Positions 33,667 through 46,661 of a DNA stretch of 64,000 nucleotides are shown one piece after another. Source of the stretch: Tubulanus polymorphus. Lineage: Eukaryota; Nemertea; Palaeonemertea; Tubulaniformes; Tubulanidae. Both the position numbers and the translations under genes were made by a program. The first letter of the stretch is position 1, and every line of letters begins with the position of its first letter. The stretch lies in contig NC_134036.1 of assembly GCF_964204645.1 (NCBI RefSeq), forward strand, positions 1,240,001-1,304,000, read 5' to 3'. The notes below the pieces were generated by a model. The model was not told the origin of the DNA. It made no database searches and was given only the letters and a program-made list of their open reading frames with translations.

Positions 33667-33865
33667 CTGATATATTGTTTCTCTCATTTCTGCTGGGCTC
33701 AAAAGTTGACACGACTGGCCGCCATTCTACCCTGTGCATTACTTTAAAACAAATCATGATCAAGCTAACAATAACAGAACCGGGAGTTGAAGAGATGAAC
33801 TGATAACAAATTATAATGCATTTTACAAAATGGACCGGCCGATTTGGAGAAACAAGGTATCAATT
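33667..33865 (-). mobile_element. TIR MITE family A, copy 4 (199 bp, reverse orientation)
   Basis: Begins CTGATATATTGTTTCTC and ends GAGAAACAAGGTATCAA. This defines the ~17-bp inverted ends TTGATACCTTGTTTCTC. Internal words CTGCTGGGCTCAAAAGTTGA, CCCTGTGCATTACTTT, ATCATGATCAAGCTAACAAT and GGACCGGCCGATTT occur in reverse order to the copy at 1458. Confidence 0.8.
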
Positions 33866-36640
33866 CTATTCTACCACAAATATCATCATATTTTAGTGGG
33901 TTTTTATCTTAGCCTGAGCGACAAACGGACAAACGTGAAAATACGGAATGTGCAACCACAATTCTCGCAACTCGCTAGAAAAGGGTTAACACTCATTCAC
34001 AGTCGCCCGGGGTCGATTCAAATTTCATTTCCTATCGGTGTTAAGCGTGAGAAGAACGGGACGGCTCCGAACGATCGATCGATACCGCGGGCTGCCGGTA
34101 AACCGCACACGCGTGCGCGAGCGAGCGAGCACGGTGCGCGTCAGCGGTATCTTTAGTTAATAGCTCTTCTGTACGACTGAATTCCCGCGGGGGTCTCCAG
34201 AAGAGGATGATTCGCGAGCTGGGAAAAGACAATAATGTTGTAATAATTTGATTCGCGAACGACTCGACTCGTCGTTCATATTACGAGATCTGATGATTTT
34301 TTTTTTATCCGCCAGTTTCAAAGGCATCGGCGGCAGCGGCGGTACGTTTCAGTCGGCATTTAAACGGCGAGTCGTAATAGTGATACGGGAACAAATATTG
34401 CCGACGCGTTCGTATGCGTAATCAGAAATCATTTTTGGACATTTTCGTTTATGTGAAGTTAAAATCTTTAAATTTCGTCTCATGGTTTAGAAAAAAATAT
34501 GTATACGAATATTGATCCTGTATGGCGGATAGAAAACCGTTGAATCGCGTCCTCTCCCCCAGTTCGGTTCCTACAGCTAGTTTATGTAATACCGGCGCCT
34601 GCTGGGGGTTCGCTCTCTTATCGGAGCTAATTAGTATCGATTTCTATTGTTACGTATTTTTACGATACAAGTAACGTATACGTTATCCAACAATTACAAC
34701 TGTTGTAGTAGCTATGAAACCTAGAGACGCTTACACTGTTGGCGAATGTGAAGAATTCTGATGATCAATGATACATTGTAATACTACAATGATTTACATT
34801 ATAGTATTTAGCAGACGTTAAGCGGGCTGCAAAATGTAACGCTGGATTCTATTTTACGTTGAACTCGATGGTGTAATTGCTAAATTGGTAACAACATGTT
34901 TTCAATGAGGACAAAAATTCAAATTTAACCGTTTTTTAAACTTATAGACTTTTCCATGAAACTTGAACCTCACTGCGAAACCGTCCATATTTTGATCTTT
35001 TGAAATTTAACCGTTTTGCGCGACAATTCAATCTGTTTTAAGCTTGTCCAATTGTCTCACTAGATCTTCGTCTAAAAGAAGTTCCTTTTGTATTAATATT
35101 GTGAAGACATGATTTAGGCGTTTTCACAATTCGAGAGGTACACGGTCTTAATACGAACCCTGAAAATACCCCCAAAAAAACTTTGTGTCCACGCGAGTCG
35201 AAAATGTGTTAGCCCCCAGTTAGAATTCGATCTCAAATCAACAACCGATGGAATCTGAAAGATAACAAAAGAGTCTACTTTTTACTCAAATTGAATTGGA
35301 GAAGCAAAGACTATAATACATTTCATTACATTTCTAGAAATTTGAATATTGTTTCTATGCCATTTAACGGATAGTTTTTAATCGCCCAACAATGGCCCCG
35401 ATGGCTTTTGACAAGCCCACGCGTGATTATAGGAGCGTCTTCGAAATCAGGTTTTAAAGTTTTTTCCAATTTCTGTCTCAAGCCACAACACGAACTCGTA
35501 TTTCTTCAAAGTCGTCTGTGGCACTTTTAACGGAATCGGATCCGTTTCGATAATATTTCAACACCTCTGAAGTTTTAAATTACGCACTTGACTTTTTTGT
35601 CCTTTTAAAATTTGAAACTTCCTCTTCAAACGAGGTGTATTGTTGCTAGGATTTTTTGTACCCGTAGGTTGTTAAGGAAACGCATCAAACGCTCTGATGT
35701 AATCTGATCGTTTGTCAGAATGGGGAAGTTTCATTTTTGTTAAAAAAGTTCTTCCAATGTATTTAAAGTAATTCTCCCCTGAAAAACAAAAAAAATTCAA
35801 ATTATATATAGATATATTTATTATACATCTTTCCCAAAAATTCTTCGTTTGGTTGACATGTGACTTTGGATTTTTCATTAAGAATCCCTCTTCATCGCAA
35901 CCGATTCAAAATAAAGTTTATTCAGATTCAAGTCTTACTTAAAAGTGAAATTTGAATTCGGCGGAATGACGCACCGACCGTTACGGGTTCCGGAGTTGTG
36001 TTAGATATGCGATGCGCTGGACAAAGCGCATGTCGACTCGAGTCACGGGGAGTCAGTCAGATACATCGTTTGGCAGCGGCAGCAGCAGCGACAGCGACAG
36101 CGACAGCAGCAGTGGTATTACTTACACTACTTATCTGTGGCTGACGTTACAATATTATCATCATATACTCCGTATAATATATTTATAACGTAAACTGACT
36201 GAAAATCGGTAACATGGATTCAGAATTCGGGGTTCGAACCTGAACATTTGAGACGCGTAATACGCTTATAATAGCAGATGTTACCGTTTCTGAAAGTGAT
36301 TTGTCGTGATGCGATTTGTCCTGCGAGATAAATCTATTCTATTTGGGAACGTTGACAGTTTCTAACTGCGCGTTTTCCGTCGTCGTTGCCAACGTATATA
36401 CCGTCGACGTTACTTTACGTTAACGCTAGCGACGTAAAGTAACGTAAGAGTGTCTCGCGCTGTGAGATCGACCGTCACTTTTAACATCGCGAACAGGCGT
36501 CCGACGAACAGACGATTGAGTCGTCTGCCGAGAGATTTCTGCCGTTAATTTTGTCGTGAGTTTAAAGAGGATTTTTATATTCTTGATTGACGATTTTTTT
36601 TCGAAATCGTTAATAAGCGCGAGCTGTAAAACATTGGAAA
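33866..36640. other. Intergenic; CpG-rich patches, microsatellite, hairpin
   Basis: CpG-dense patches occur at about 34040-34160 and 35960-36060, with a CAG/GACAGC microsatellite at 36072-36115. A perfect hairpin with 14-bp arms (ACGTTACTTTACGT / ACGTAAAGTAACGT) and an 11-nt loop lies at 36407-36445. These could belong to the upstream region of the plus-strand candidate gene at 37.6 kb, but no gene is seen. Confidence 0.45.
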
Positions 36641-36642
36641 AT

Positions 36643-37011
36643 TCTTATTGGCACCGAGCCAAGAATAAACGTTGTTTAGTGCCACCGGACCCGTTTGTTG
36701 TCGGTGCTTTTGAACTTTAAATTCGGTTCAAATTTCAACGATCCAAATTTTGTTTTTGGAATCAAAATCTCCTCGAATTGATATCAGCGTACAACCCGTT
36801 ACAGCGGCATCGCGGGGGATTTTATTGTTCCAATACCAATTAGTGAATTAATTAATTAATTTGTCGAACAGAGTGTATGATTAATTAGGGATGATAATAA
36901 CTTATTATTGGCACCGAGTCAAGAATTAACGTTGCTTAGTTTCGCTGGAGCCGTTTGTTGTCGGCGCTTTTGAATTTCGAATTCGGTGCGAATTTCAACG
37001 GTCAAAATTTA
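36643..37011. repeat. Diverged direct duplication, offset ~260
   Basis: 36643-36752 and 36903-37011 share TATTGGCACCGAGYCAAGAA, CCCGTTTGTTGTCGGYGCTT and AATTTCAACG. An ATTAATTAATTAATT run lies between them (near 36845). Confidence 0.75.
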
Positions 37012-37649
37012 AGTATACTAACGTGTTCGTTCATCATTCTCCAGTTCATTCGCAATCGGAACTTTTTCGAACCGAGATATCTCGATAAAACTGTTTATAG
37101 CGCCAACCATTCGTTCCTGAAAACACAAACAAACGACTAAATCCGGTGAAACATTTTTTTTCGAAGCGGCGGCAACAACTACGAAAATATAAGCATATTT
37201 CGCGTGGTCGTTATTTTCGCGTGGTAGATATTTTCGCGTGTTATATGCGTCGTTCTCGCGACGGGAGCTGTGTCGGTGCGCGCGCGCGTGTGAGAGAATT
37301 TCGAAACAGAGTGATTGTGTATTCAGGAGGGATAGCGCGAGTAACCAGGCAGCAGGGTCAACAACAAAGGCGGTTCGTTAACGGAAACTAGAAGTTTGAA
37401 ATAAAATTAGATTATTTAAAAATCTAACCGAAGCTCGCGGAGTTTAGGGGATTAAAATTCCGAATCCGACCCGTTTTTCATAAATATTTAATTGATTTTG
37501 AGCCGAATCTTTTTTTGTGTGAGCGGCTCCGACAATTTTGAATTTCGTAGAATTTTCGGATCGCGCGGAATAAGACGCGTTGGTAACCTCCCTCTCTGTG
37601 GGTGACTCTCACTCACTCGCGTTTCTCGGAAATCAACGTCAAGGCAACA

Positions 37650-37935
37650 ATGAAATCCGTTACCACTACCCATCGGTGTCGCCGAGCAACGACGGATTCG
37701 AGCGTCGATAATGACGTGGACGACGACGTAACAATGGAACGAAGAAAGTTTTACGCGAACTTGACGACGACGACGACGACGAATTGCGTAACGAATATCC
37801 GGGAACCAGTCTCGTCAGCGCGTAACAACCGGGAACCAGTCTCGACCAGGTTCCGCGGTCTGCAGTTGTTAACGATGAATTCGTCGATGATATTTATAAC
37901 GTTGTTATTGGTAATTAGTGCGACTCAATCGCAAG
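37650..37935 (+). CDS. Candidate first coding exon: signal peptide of a secreted or membrane protein (partial)
   Basis: The sequence from ATG 37875 reads MNSSMIFITLLLVISATQSQ, a textbook signal peptide (short polar n-region, hydrophobic core, small polar cleavage region). The exon then stops at a strong donor, GCAAG/GTAAGC (37936-37941), in phase 1. Signal-peptide exons joining phase-1 extracellular modules are typical of animal receptors and matrix proteins. In the same frame an earlier ATG (37650) would add 75 residues rich in Thr, Asp and Arg, including a Thr6 run from a CGA microsatellite. A secreted protein would more likely start at 37875; both ATGs have A at -3. I could not find downstream exons in the remaining 26 kb, so identity is unknown. 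Confidence 0.5.
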
Positions 37936-38770
37936 GTAAGCTCACACCACGATCCCGATAGTGTTTAGAATAATTGTGTTTCATCTCAGGGTTGGAAGAA
38001 TCCGAATTATGTATTTTCGTCCTTTTTCAATTACTACATGTGTCGAATTAACAGTTGAGAAGATAGATATGACTTTGGGCCGAAGGAAACCTGCGAAAAT
38101 AGCCCGGATGTTTTAGAAATCTTTTTGGATATTTAGGCATGTTTTTCTGGTAAACGCAAGTTCTATTTGGCTTTTAGGCGAGTTTTAAAAAGTTTTTGAG
38201 GCGAGTTTTTCCGTCGATTAGGCGAGTTTTTCTCTTCGAATATAATCGATGGGCGGGAGGGGTTTCAGGGTCGGATACTATTTTCACTTTTCGATCATCG
38301 GGGGGAAATATCGAATTTGATAATGCGCCCCCGAGAAAAATCTGGAAATAAAAAAAGAAAATGAAGCCTTTGGATGCGAAAAAAATGTAAAATAAGAAAT
38401 TTTAACGTAAAAAATATAGCCGCAAAGCAGCCATAATGGGTTTCAGCATTCGGCATAATCGGTCATCTTGTATGTGTTTCGTTTTACATTCATCTAATTC
38501 TAGTTCAATATTCATCTAGGACGCCTCCGAGTTAAATATTCATCTTATTCTAGGACGCTTCCGAGTCAGATTGGACCCCTCCGATTTTAGTATCATCTAA
38601 TCCGATTTTAATATTATCTTATTCTAGGACCCCTTGAAAAATCAATTCATCCTTTATTCTCATCTAATTCTAGGAAGTTCCGCTGTAAGAACAAACTATT
38701 ATTGTCGTTTCCAATTTAACAATAGAAATTGTACCCTATCAGTATCTATGGTAATATTATCCGCGGGAGA
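37936..38770. other. Probable intron or intergenic, nothing recognised
   Basis: Follows the candidate donor. Repeated words TTCATCTAATTCTAG and TAGGACGCYTCCGAG occur several times between 38490 and 38680, a loose tandem array. Confidence 0.45.
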
Positions 38771-38772
38771 TT

Positions 38773-39151
38773 GTTTTTGTAATGGCAGACGATAACTGCT
38801 GGTGACTGTAAAACCTCTCAGTTGGCTCCAATTCTCCTTCCGATGGCATTGAATTCAATACTTTTGTTTTTTTTCGGAGGTTCAAGTTTGATATCAATTT
38901 AGTTAGATCGACGAATCTTTTTTCGTTGTTTATTGGCGCGAATAGTTGTTAGCGCCAGATGGTTTTTGTAATGGCAGACGATAACTGCTGGTGACTGTAA
39001 AACCTCTCAGTTGGCTCCAATTCTCCTTCCGATGGCATTGAATTCAATACTTTTTTTTTCGGAGGTTCAAGTTTGATATCAATGTCGTTAGATCGACGAA
39101 TCTTTTTTCGTTGTTCATTGGCGCGAATAGTTGTTGAGCAGCGCCAGATGG
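38773..39151. repeat. 189-bp tandem duplication
   Basis: 38773-38961 and 38962-39151 are nearly identical (GTTTTTGTAATGGCAGACGA through AATAGTTGTT and GCGCCAGATGG). The differences are a T-run length and a few substitutions. Recent duplication of non-coding DNA. Confidence 0.9.
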
Positions 39152-39289
39152 CGTTGAATGTTGAAATTTCCTTCCCCCAGGAATCCTTATACTGTGGTCG
39201 GTTGGATGAAAGTTTTTTTCCCAACGCGATTCGGTTGATTAAGGATCTTCCTAAAAAACACAATTGTTCTCTTGGAACCGTCTGTGCTC

Positions 39290-39480
39290 TTTCGGTCGGC
39301 CAGGGGATGGTTTTACCAAAGCGACTCCGTAATCCCCGCCATCCAGAGCGTTCGATTCTGGGAAGCCAGGTCGTCGGTTCGTACGCCGTTTATTGCTCTC
39401 TGGCTAGGCAGTGTTGCACCCCCTACCCAGGAGTAAATGGCGTACCCAGCCTCTGTTTATCTGTTAGTGGAAAACCTTCC
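39290..39480 (+). mobile_element. SINE-like element
   Basis: Contains TCTGGGAAGCCAGGTCGTCG followed by a B-box-like GGTTCGTACGCC and, further on, GGAGTAAATGGCGTACCCAG. The order is that of the element at 23606-23745. No open frame of note. Borders approximate. Confidence 0.45.
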
Positions 39481-40499
39481 GAATGAACCCTCAAATCGGT
39501 AGAGACTGTAGTTGCCGGGGATATGTAATATTTAAATGAGCTACAGCTAACACGGAAACCGAGCGAGACGAAATGTCGATTAAATGTAAAACGTCTAGAC
39601 CTTGAAACGACGAAAATAGGTTTGAAAAACATGTCTCCAAATCACTGGACGATTTGAGTCTGATTTGAAATGTAAAATTCCTCTCTTTCCGATACTAATT
39701 TGCATAATAAGACAGTTAATGACGTCATCCGCATTTCGAAACGGAATAGGATTTATGTGTATGTATATGATACATAAGAGCGACAAAATGATAGAGAAAA
39801 CGATACTGAAAGATTTCCTGGGGAAAATATCCCGTTTCATTATTGTTTCTTGATCATCCTTAAACTAAGTTCTGTCTCTAACTTATGTAGGACTTAAATG
39901 ATAAGTAATGATTATGATTATGATTAATGATATGTAATGACTGGTATCATTGAGCTAATTTCTCTTAATTATAATTTCTTTTGATCATAAACTTCTGTCG
40001 GACTTCAACTCCATAGCGTCGTGATAGTAGTATTGTCTTCTCAGCCTACCTCGCTAACTGGGGCTGCTGGTGTGAAGGTCTAATTGACCCTTGCCCCGAC
40101 GAGAGACAGCTGTTGGTGTGGAGATCTAATTGACCCTTCTTGCCCGAACAAGAGACAAACATTGAACTACTTTCAACTGAACCGGGAATGATTGAATGAT
40201 TCCCCGCTCACTGTTTGCGATGGTGAATTCAAACACTTGCTTCATTATCCCGGTCGGTTCGCCCTCTCAAACCAGGCGAGTCGACTCCTGGTTCATTCTC
40301 TCCAAACATGCGCGCCTACGATTGAAGTTTCGCGGTTCCGTTTACGAGGATCTCCTCACATTGAAGTAGTAGTTACACTATCTCTCATAATTACATCGAG
40401 TTCATTATTCCGATATTGCTGGTCGGGGGATACTTTACATTCAAGAATCAGTTTTACAAATACGTTGAACTTGTTAAGCCATTCAATTTCTTCATTCAT

Positions 40500-41000
40500 T
40501 CATATATGAAATTCAGAATTTGATGAGTTTTTGTTTTGCCGTGTCCTGGCCCCTAAACTTATGAACCACTGGATACGACACGCTTGAAATTTGTCTAAAA
40601 TGGTGGCATCAATATCATTAGTGATGGCTAAATCAATATCACTGCTTTGCGGCTATTTTTAATTTCTTCATCATTCAGGTTATATGAAATCTAGAAGTTA
40701 ATTAGTTGTTATGACCCTCGATCTTTTATGAAACACTGGTTAGATAGGACGCCCCTGAATTGTTCGTCCTATCCGTTAAATATCATTTGATTTTCATCTA
40801 AAATTTTGAAGTTAGTACGTCTTTGTTTTGCTGGGTAGTGACCCTAAAAGTTGTATGAACCATGGGATAGGACACGCCTAAAATGTGTGTGTCGGCATAA
40901 ATAGTAAAATCGATATCGTAATGGCTATATCATTAGTTATAGCTGCTTCGCGGCTATTTTTAATTTCTTCATTATTCGGTTTTATCTGAAATCGATTTAA
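40500..41000. repeat. Direct duplication, offset ~300, with the GCTTTGCGGCTAT motif
   Basis: 40516-40690 and 40815-40995 share TTTGTTTTGC, GACACGCYTRAAAT-like and CTGCTTYGCGGCTATTTTTA then ATTTCTTCA. A partial third version lies between. The same motif recurs at 52970, 53090, 61370 and 63130-63400. Confidence 0.7.
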
Positions 41001-41219
41001 GAGATACTCGTGAATAAATTGATACGAAAGATACCCTCATCTGAGGACAACAATTAAAACCGTTTAACGAGCTATGAACTTTTTTCACACGCCATAGTAA
41101 CAAGCAACCCGTATAGTAGAGTAGTATTCCAAAAATCGATATAGAGAGGTTGTATTTCTTTTCAAACGTTCGTTTATTTGGGAGAAAGAGACCACTTTAT
41201 TCATTCTTAATTCATTGAG

Positions 41220-41650
41220 TTCCCGGTCGAATCGCTTATTAAGGCAAAACTCTCCCCTTATCGTCTGCGCGCGCGCCCGTAATCGTCCTACCTTAAGGAC
41301 TTTGAATTAGCTCTAACCGCAAACATACATCGTCGACCCGTAACAAATTAGCGGCACATTAGTTAGCGAGTGAGCAGACGATAAGTGTTTCGTGAGAGGG
41401 GGTAATTAATGTGTATTCGCAGGCAACAGAGTTCCCGATTCGATAATCTCTTCAGAACCAGATTACCGACCCGACCCGACCGACTACAAATTATATCAAA
41501 AGCCATAAATATACACATTATGCATATTTATCGTCATTGAGTCGGTTAGTGAAATATCATTCATTATTGGACCACTTGAGTATCGCCGAGATTCGGTAAA
41601 TCCGGTCTATTGAGCGAGGTCACGCGCGTCGGCAATCCGCTGACGCAACA
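41220..41650. other. Possible cis-regulatory island, no gene
   Basis: Mixed CpG- and TAATTA-rich sequence with GGTAATTAATGTG, CCATAAATATACACATTATG, TTATTAAGG and CAGACGATAAG words. It looks unlike the repeats around it. Function is a guess. Confidence 0.25.
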
Positions 41651-42174
41651 ATGAGTGCGGTTGTTGGTTGCTGTAGCTACGCGACCAGTGGCGACCAGTG
41701 GCGAGAATGCTATAATAGTAGTAATAATAATCGCGTTTGGCCGTTTTTATTACGAGTAGATTCGAATTTCGAATATTATATAAATCTTAACGGACGCCGT
41801 AACGGTCGTAAAATACGAACTAACGGCGATTCGATTCGGTCGTAAAATCGTATACGTGCGTCGCATATACAGGAAATAGTCTTTCTTCGTTGGACTGGTT
41901 CCCGCGGTTGTCGTGGGAATTGACCGTTGCTCCGTGCATAGGTGCGGTGACCAGTCAAGCGAATATAATTTTACAAGCGAATTTATGATTTCCAAATCGC
42001 GTTCGATGCGATCGATGAAACGTAGATAGAATCTGATTGTTTTAACGGCGCTGATTGTTGAGTTACGACGCGTAATACACGACGTTTCCCTCAGGCTACA
42101 TACGCCAACCTACGCCTGTTTTGTGTAAATGTTTTATGTAATTTGTTTTCGGATTTTGCATTTCGAAATGGCTG

Positions 42175-42545
42175 GGGGAGGGGGGGGGGGGTTCTGTATC
42201 TTGCCGTTTTTGAAAGCTCTCTTACTTATTAGCGAGTTCCGTCTTTCATTACGAATGTTTTAGTTCGAATTTGTCAGCGCGAAAGTAATCAAATATCCTA
42301 GATGAATTCTTTGTAAAATTTTGTAAAATTTATTCGCGAATGGTTTCGACGTTCAGAAGTTCCGTTTGTAAAAAGCCCCTGGGGCGCTCCGGTTCCACAG
42401 TCGCGCGCTCGGCAATAGATTCATAACCGAATTGGATTATTTTGACCTTCAACCTTCCCGTACTTTGAGGAATAATAAAATCAGTGATGTGTGGGTAATA
42501 TTGCTGCTGCTGCTGCTGTTGCTGCTGGTGTGACTGCTGGGTCAT
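42175..42545. repeat. Poly-G run and CAG/CTG microsatellite
   Basis: A G-tract of about 17 bases with one A (42175-42191). A GCT-type repeat lies at about 42500-42535; on the minus strand it would give a poly-Gln run (MTQQSHQQQQQQQQQYYPHI) in a 71-codon frame. Weak Kozak, no clear donor; not called as a gene. Confidence 0.7.
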
Positions 42546-44082
42546 CCGTTTAGTTTGAAAAGGGCAACAATACTCGACGCGAGGTCGCTAAGTGAATGTT
42601 ACCGTACGACCGCATTGTTGAGAGCTTTTATTCCAAGTTGATCCATATTTCCAATATTCATTCATCACTTCCACAACACGATGATTCACTGGAGGAAAAT
42701 GTCGAGAAATTTTCGCAAACTTATAATCGAAAAGGAAATGTCCGATATTGAGAGTAAGAAAAAGCTGGTAACGTTTTAGGAATTAGGATTCATTACATAA
42801 AAAGCTGAAAGGTATTGACAACGACTTTTTCAGTTAATGAGAATAGGACAAACGGGACGCATTGGTAGAGTTTCAAACAATGCGCGTGGGATGCATCGAA
42901 CTTATAAACACTATTTTGGCATATTTAAGAAACCTTTTTTTCTACGTTCTTTTCTTCGCTTAGCAACGGTAACAATGGGAGAACTTCGACATAGACAGGT
43001 TTTACCAACGAATTTTAATTATATGCCATTTCAGTCACCAACAACAAGTTAGAATACTAGAGCGAAAAGAGTGAATTGATGATTTAGAAAAAAAAAAACA
43101 ATGCGTGGTTCGTAACCCTCTTATTTCTGTAGTGACTGTAGTGAACCTGTAATCGTCTGAGATCGTATCACGTATCGCGTTAGTCTAACATTGTTAGTCT
43201 CACGTAACTCGCCGTTTGCAGGTGGCAAAAAATGACAACGATTTGTTATCGCCAACCCCCGTTATAAAATAAGAGCTGAAAATGAAGAGTAACTAAACCT
43301 GGACAATGCAAAGTTTGAAGAAGGAAAAGAAGTAAAAAGAAAGAAAAATAGAAAATCTCATTTCAGGTTTGAAGTCGTGTTTCAGGTTTGAAGTTAGCGA
43401 AGATAACAACAATAAGAAACGATACCGTGGAAATTAAGACTTTTCGATAGTGTTACTCAACCTCGTGTAAGAAGACATTGCGAAGTTTGTTTACGTTTGA
43501 ATGTCAAAAATATTAAGTCTATCACATAGCAGACTTTGAAAATACGAAAGCCCACGTCGAAGTGCTTCATGCAAATCAAAACTTCAAAACTTAGTTAACT
43601 TTGATCATACACATTTCTTTGCTCCCAGTCTTTGGATTGCTCTACTCAAAAACATTCGACATGAGCCCGACTTGGAAAAATTCAAAGGACTCCTAAAAAT
43701 ATCATACCTGTTTACTGGATTACTTTGAAGCGCCTTCGAAAACTGAATCTAGTAAAATTTTCGCTGTACGAATAAGTTTTCATCGTCATCGTCATCATCA
43801 TCATTATAGATGAAGATTGACTGAAGTTAATCTCTCTTCCTAATCCTAACCCCAGAGTAAGGTGTTCCTAACCATGGTAGTAGTTGCTATAGCAAAAAAA
43901 CAGAGAATAAGCTGTTCCTAAAAATGTTGTAGTTACTACAGCAAACAGTGAGTAGAACAGAGTAAGAACGTAAGAAATCCCGTATCGCCCATAACGATTC
44001 ATGAAAATCATCAGTGGTTTTAATCTTACGTAAAAACGATACTTTGAAAACTTTTTTGTTTCATCGACATTATTGCGTCAAA

Positions 44083-44440
44083 AAATAAACGTTTTCCTTT
44101 CCACGGCGTTCTTCTATCATTGTTTCACCGCCGTTTTCAACGCGCTTAGCAACAACGTTATTATCTTTCAATATTGTCGTCGACGTAATAATCACGTGTG
44201 ATGATATCACGTTGTTTCCAAGCGAGCGAGCGTTGTTGCGTTTGTTGTCTTTGAACTAACGTTCGTAATTCAAACATAATAAAAACCGTTATTTCACTTT
44301 ATTCTAATATCTAATGCCGCAGAGACGGCAGCAAATGCGGTGGCAGCAGCAGCGGTAGCAGCAGCGGCAGCGGCAACAGCAGCAGCAGCGGCGGCTACAG
44401 CAGCGGCGGCAACAGCAGCAGCGGCAGCGGTCCACATGGC
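44083..44440. repeat. AACG/CGTT-rich stretch followed by GCN microsatellite
   Basis: 44083-44275 is dense in AACG/CGTT words. 44326-44440 is a (GCA/GCG)n repeat. One plus-strand frame reads an Ala-rich run followed by VHMADMICIDEFEQ. A fair acceptor precedes it (TTTATTCTAATATCTAATGC then CGCAG) but no good donor follows, so coding is unproven. Confidence 0.55.
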
Positions 44441-44694
44441 CGATATGATCTGTATAGACGAATTTGAGCAAGTTTCATGTGCTCCTAAACTTCTTAGAGA
44501 CCGATCATTTATATTGACTTATATGTGGATGATTTGAAGACTTAGCATTTACTTTTGCTAGCTATTGAAGCATAACTTCAGGTTGGTTAAGGAGTTTTAT
44601 TTTCAATTGGGATTGGTTCTATCTATTCCAGGAAAAAAAAACTTCTCAAGAAACCTGTTTCATCTAACCAAAGAATGTTCGAAGAATGGTCGAA

Positions 44695-44910
44695 AGTGTC
44701 CCCTCTCCTCTCTCCCTCTACATCTATCTCTCCCTCTCCCTCTCCATCCTCTTTGTCTCACCTTCCTCTCCCTCACTCCTCTCTCCCTCTTTGTCTCATA
44801 TTCCTCCCTCCCTCTCCCTCCTCTTTGTCTCAGCTTCCTCTCCCTCCTCTCTCCCTCTTTGTCTCATCGTCCTTCCTCCCTCTCCCTCCTCTCCCCTTCC
44901 TGTCTTTCCC
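44695..44910 (+). repeat. Polypyrimidine (CTCTCC)n tract
   Basis: About 215 bp of C/T-rich repeats with TTTGTCTCA inserts spaced about 60 bp apart (44750, 44793, 44827, 44860). Ser/Leu/Pro frames are artefacts. Confidence 0.88.
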
Positions 44911-46660
44911 TAACTCTCATTAACGATACCCCAAAATCCTCCTTTGCAAAAGTAAAAAAATGTTCTTTGTTTTCCTTTTCTTTCCCTGTCCTTCCTCTCT
45001 CTCCTATCGAAAGCTTCCTTAAAAATATGAAACAATGCGACTGGAAAACAATCTCAGACGGAATTAAGATACGCGACGTCGTTTACTCGAGTATCGAATA
45101 TCGAACTAAATCCTCTTAGACTTACAATTTAAGACTTACGACGTAAACGAGAGAGAGAGAGCGTACTTCAATTTTATTTCTTTAACCGTATTGGGTTTCA
45201 AAAGAATGGCCGGTCTTTCATTTGAATATAGACGCTATTCGAAAACGGACAAAAATTGGTTTTGAATCAACTCGCTTTTTTTTGAATGGATCGGAATTTG
45301 ATATCGTTGAAGAGACCTCCAGCTAGTAATCGGATTTAGTCTTACTATGTATTAAATTATGCAAGACTTGGAATATCAGGAAAGATGGCGTAGTTATTTT
45401 GAAGTATATTTGAAGTAGAATTTCGTTCGTCTAACTTTTGACGAAGACTTCTATTTCTACATGTTCGGTTTCAATCGCCGATACAACAATGTCGACCGTT
45501 TTTCTGTGGTCGTCTGGTTCGAAAGCAACAATGTCGATCGTTGTTGGAATTTTATAGCTTTTACTCGAAACAACAAAATCTATCTTTAACTTTTGTGAGA
45601 TTCGAAAAGCTTTTGAATTTTCTTCTTGATAACAATAACGACGGTTAGATTTATAAGTGCAATATAGTTAATTTAATTGTTTTTTCTAATGTTAAATACT
45701 AAGCGCTTTTTATTGAGAACCTGTTTTTTTAAACAACAATGTCGACAGTTTATTGGAACCGAAATTCAAAAAAGCATTCGAACTAAAACGTTCTATTCGA
45801 CACGACTGGCCGCACCGGAATTCTCAATATCCTCGGTGAATTTCACGAGCGAAAGAACGGGAAATTCGATTTGAAAGTTTCTTTGAAGAAGATCAAAAAG
45901 GCAGTTGAGCTGTGGCGAGAGACGAATATCTTTCAATTTCTCGGGAAAAAAACTAAAACGCTCGCACACAACCTGACACCGACTTATTTCTGTTTAGTAA
46001 TGAATTCTATTTTAGAAAAAAATCGTGTTTGGAATGCACGAACGCGCGTCCCTGTAACCGTGGAGAAAGGGAGGCAATCATCTTCAATTGAAAAACGACG
46101 GTTAAATTTAAAATGTTATCAAACGAATTTTCTCCAGCAATTTGAATACGTGTGTTCGCGTACGGGCTAAAACGTCTCGTCTGCAGCTCTGTGTATCATC
46201 GCGGACAGAAATACGCAAATTTCTCCGCTGCGCGTGGGGGGGGGGGGGGGCGGTGGGGTTAATTTGATATGTAAATTTATGCGAAAATCGATTCGGCACC
46301 GATTGTTGGACGCTCTCGAAAAGGTATCCCGTAGCAACTGAATTCGAATTTCATGTAGAATCTGGCTATGACTGATTTTTCATATATATTCTTTTCTGAA
46401 TCTTTGATCGGCTGCTGGCAATGATTGGAAATCGAAATAAAAGCTATAAGGATATTATACGATAGATCGTCTGCCGAGGGTCTAGTTTCACGAAGGGATT
46501 AATTCCGAAATCAATTTATCAATGATTAGATACAGATTATAGATTTTAGAACTGACCTCTTCACTTATGGCACGTGAAAAATTTCAAGAGGCTTGAATGT
46601 TCCTAATTTTTACTCACGTGTTATTTTCGCCGATATCATGCTTTGCATAGGGCTAAACCG
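44911..46660. other. Intergenic, poly-G run
   Basis: No gene supported. A 16-base poly-G lies at 46235-46250. The phrase AACAATGTCGACNGTTTNTTG occurs about three times (45487, 45529, 45738). Confidence 0.45.
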
Positions 46661-46661
46661 A

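Noticed and set aside
39073-39486. 137-codon plus-strand frame
   Set aside because: It spans the end of the 189-bp duplication and a SINE-like element; no domain.
42330-42545. Minus-strand poly-Gln start exon (MTQQSHQQQ)
   Set aside because: Driven by a CAG microsatellite, weak start context, no convincing donor. Kept only as a microsatellite.
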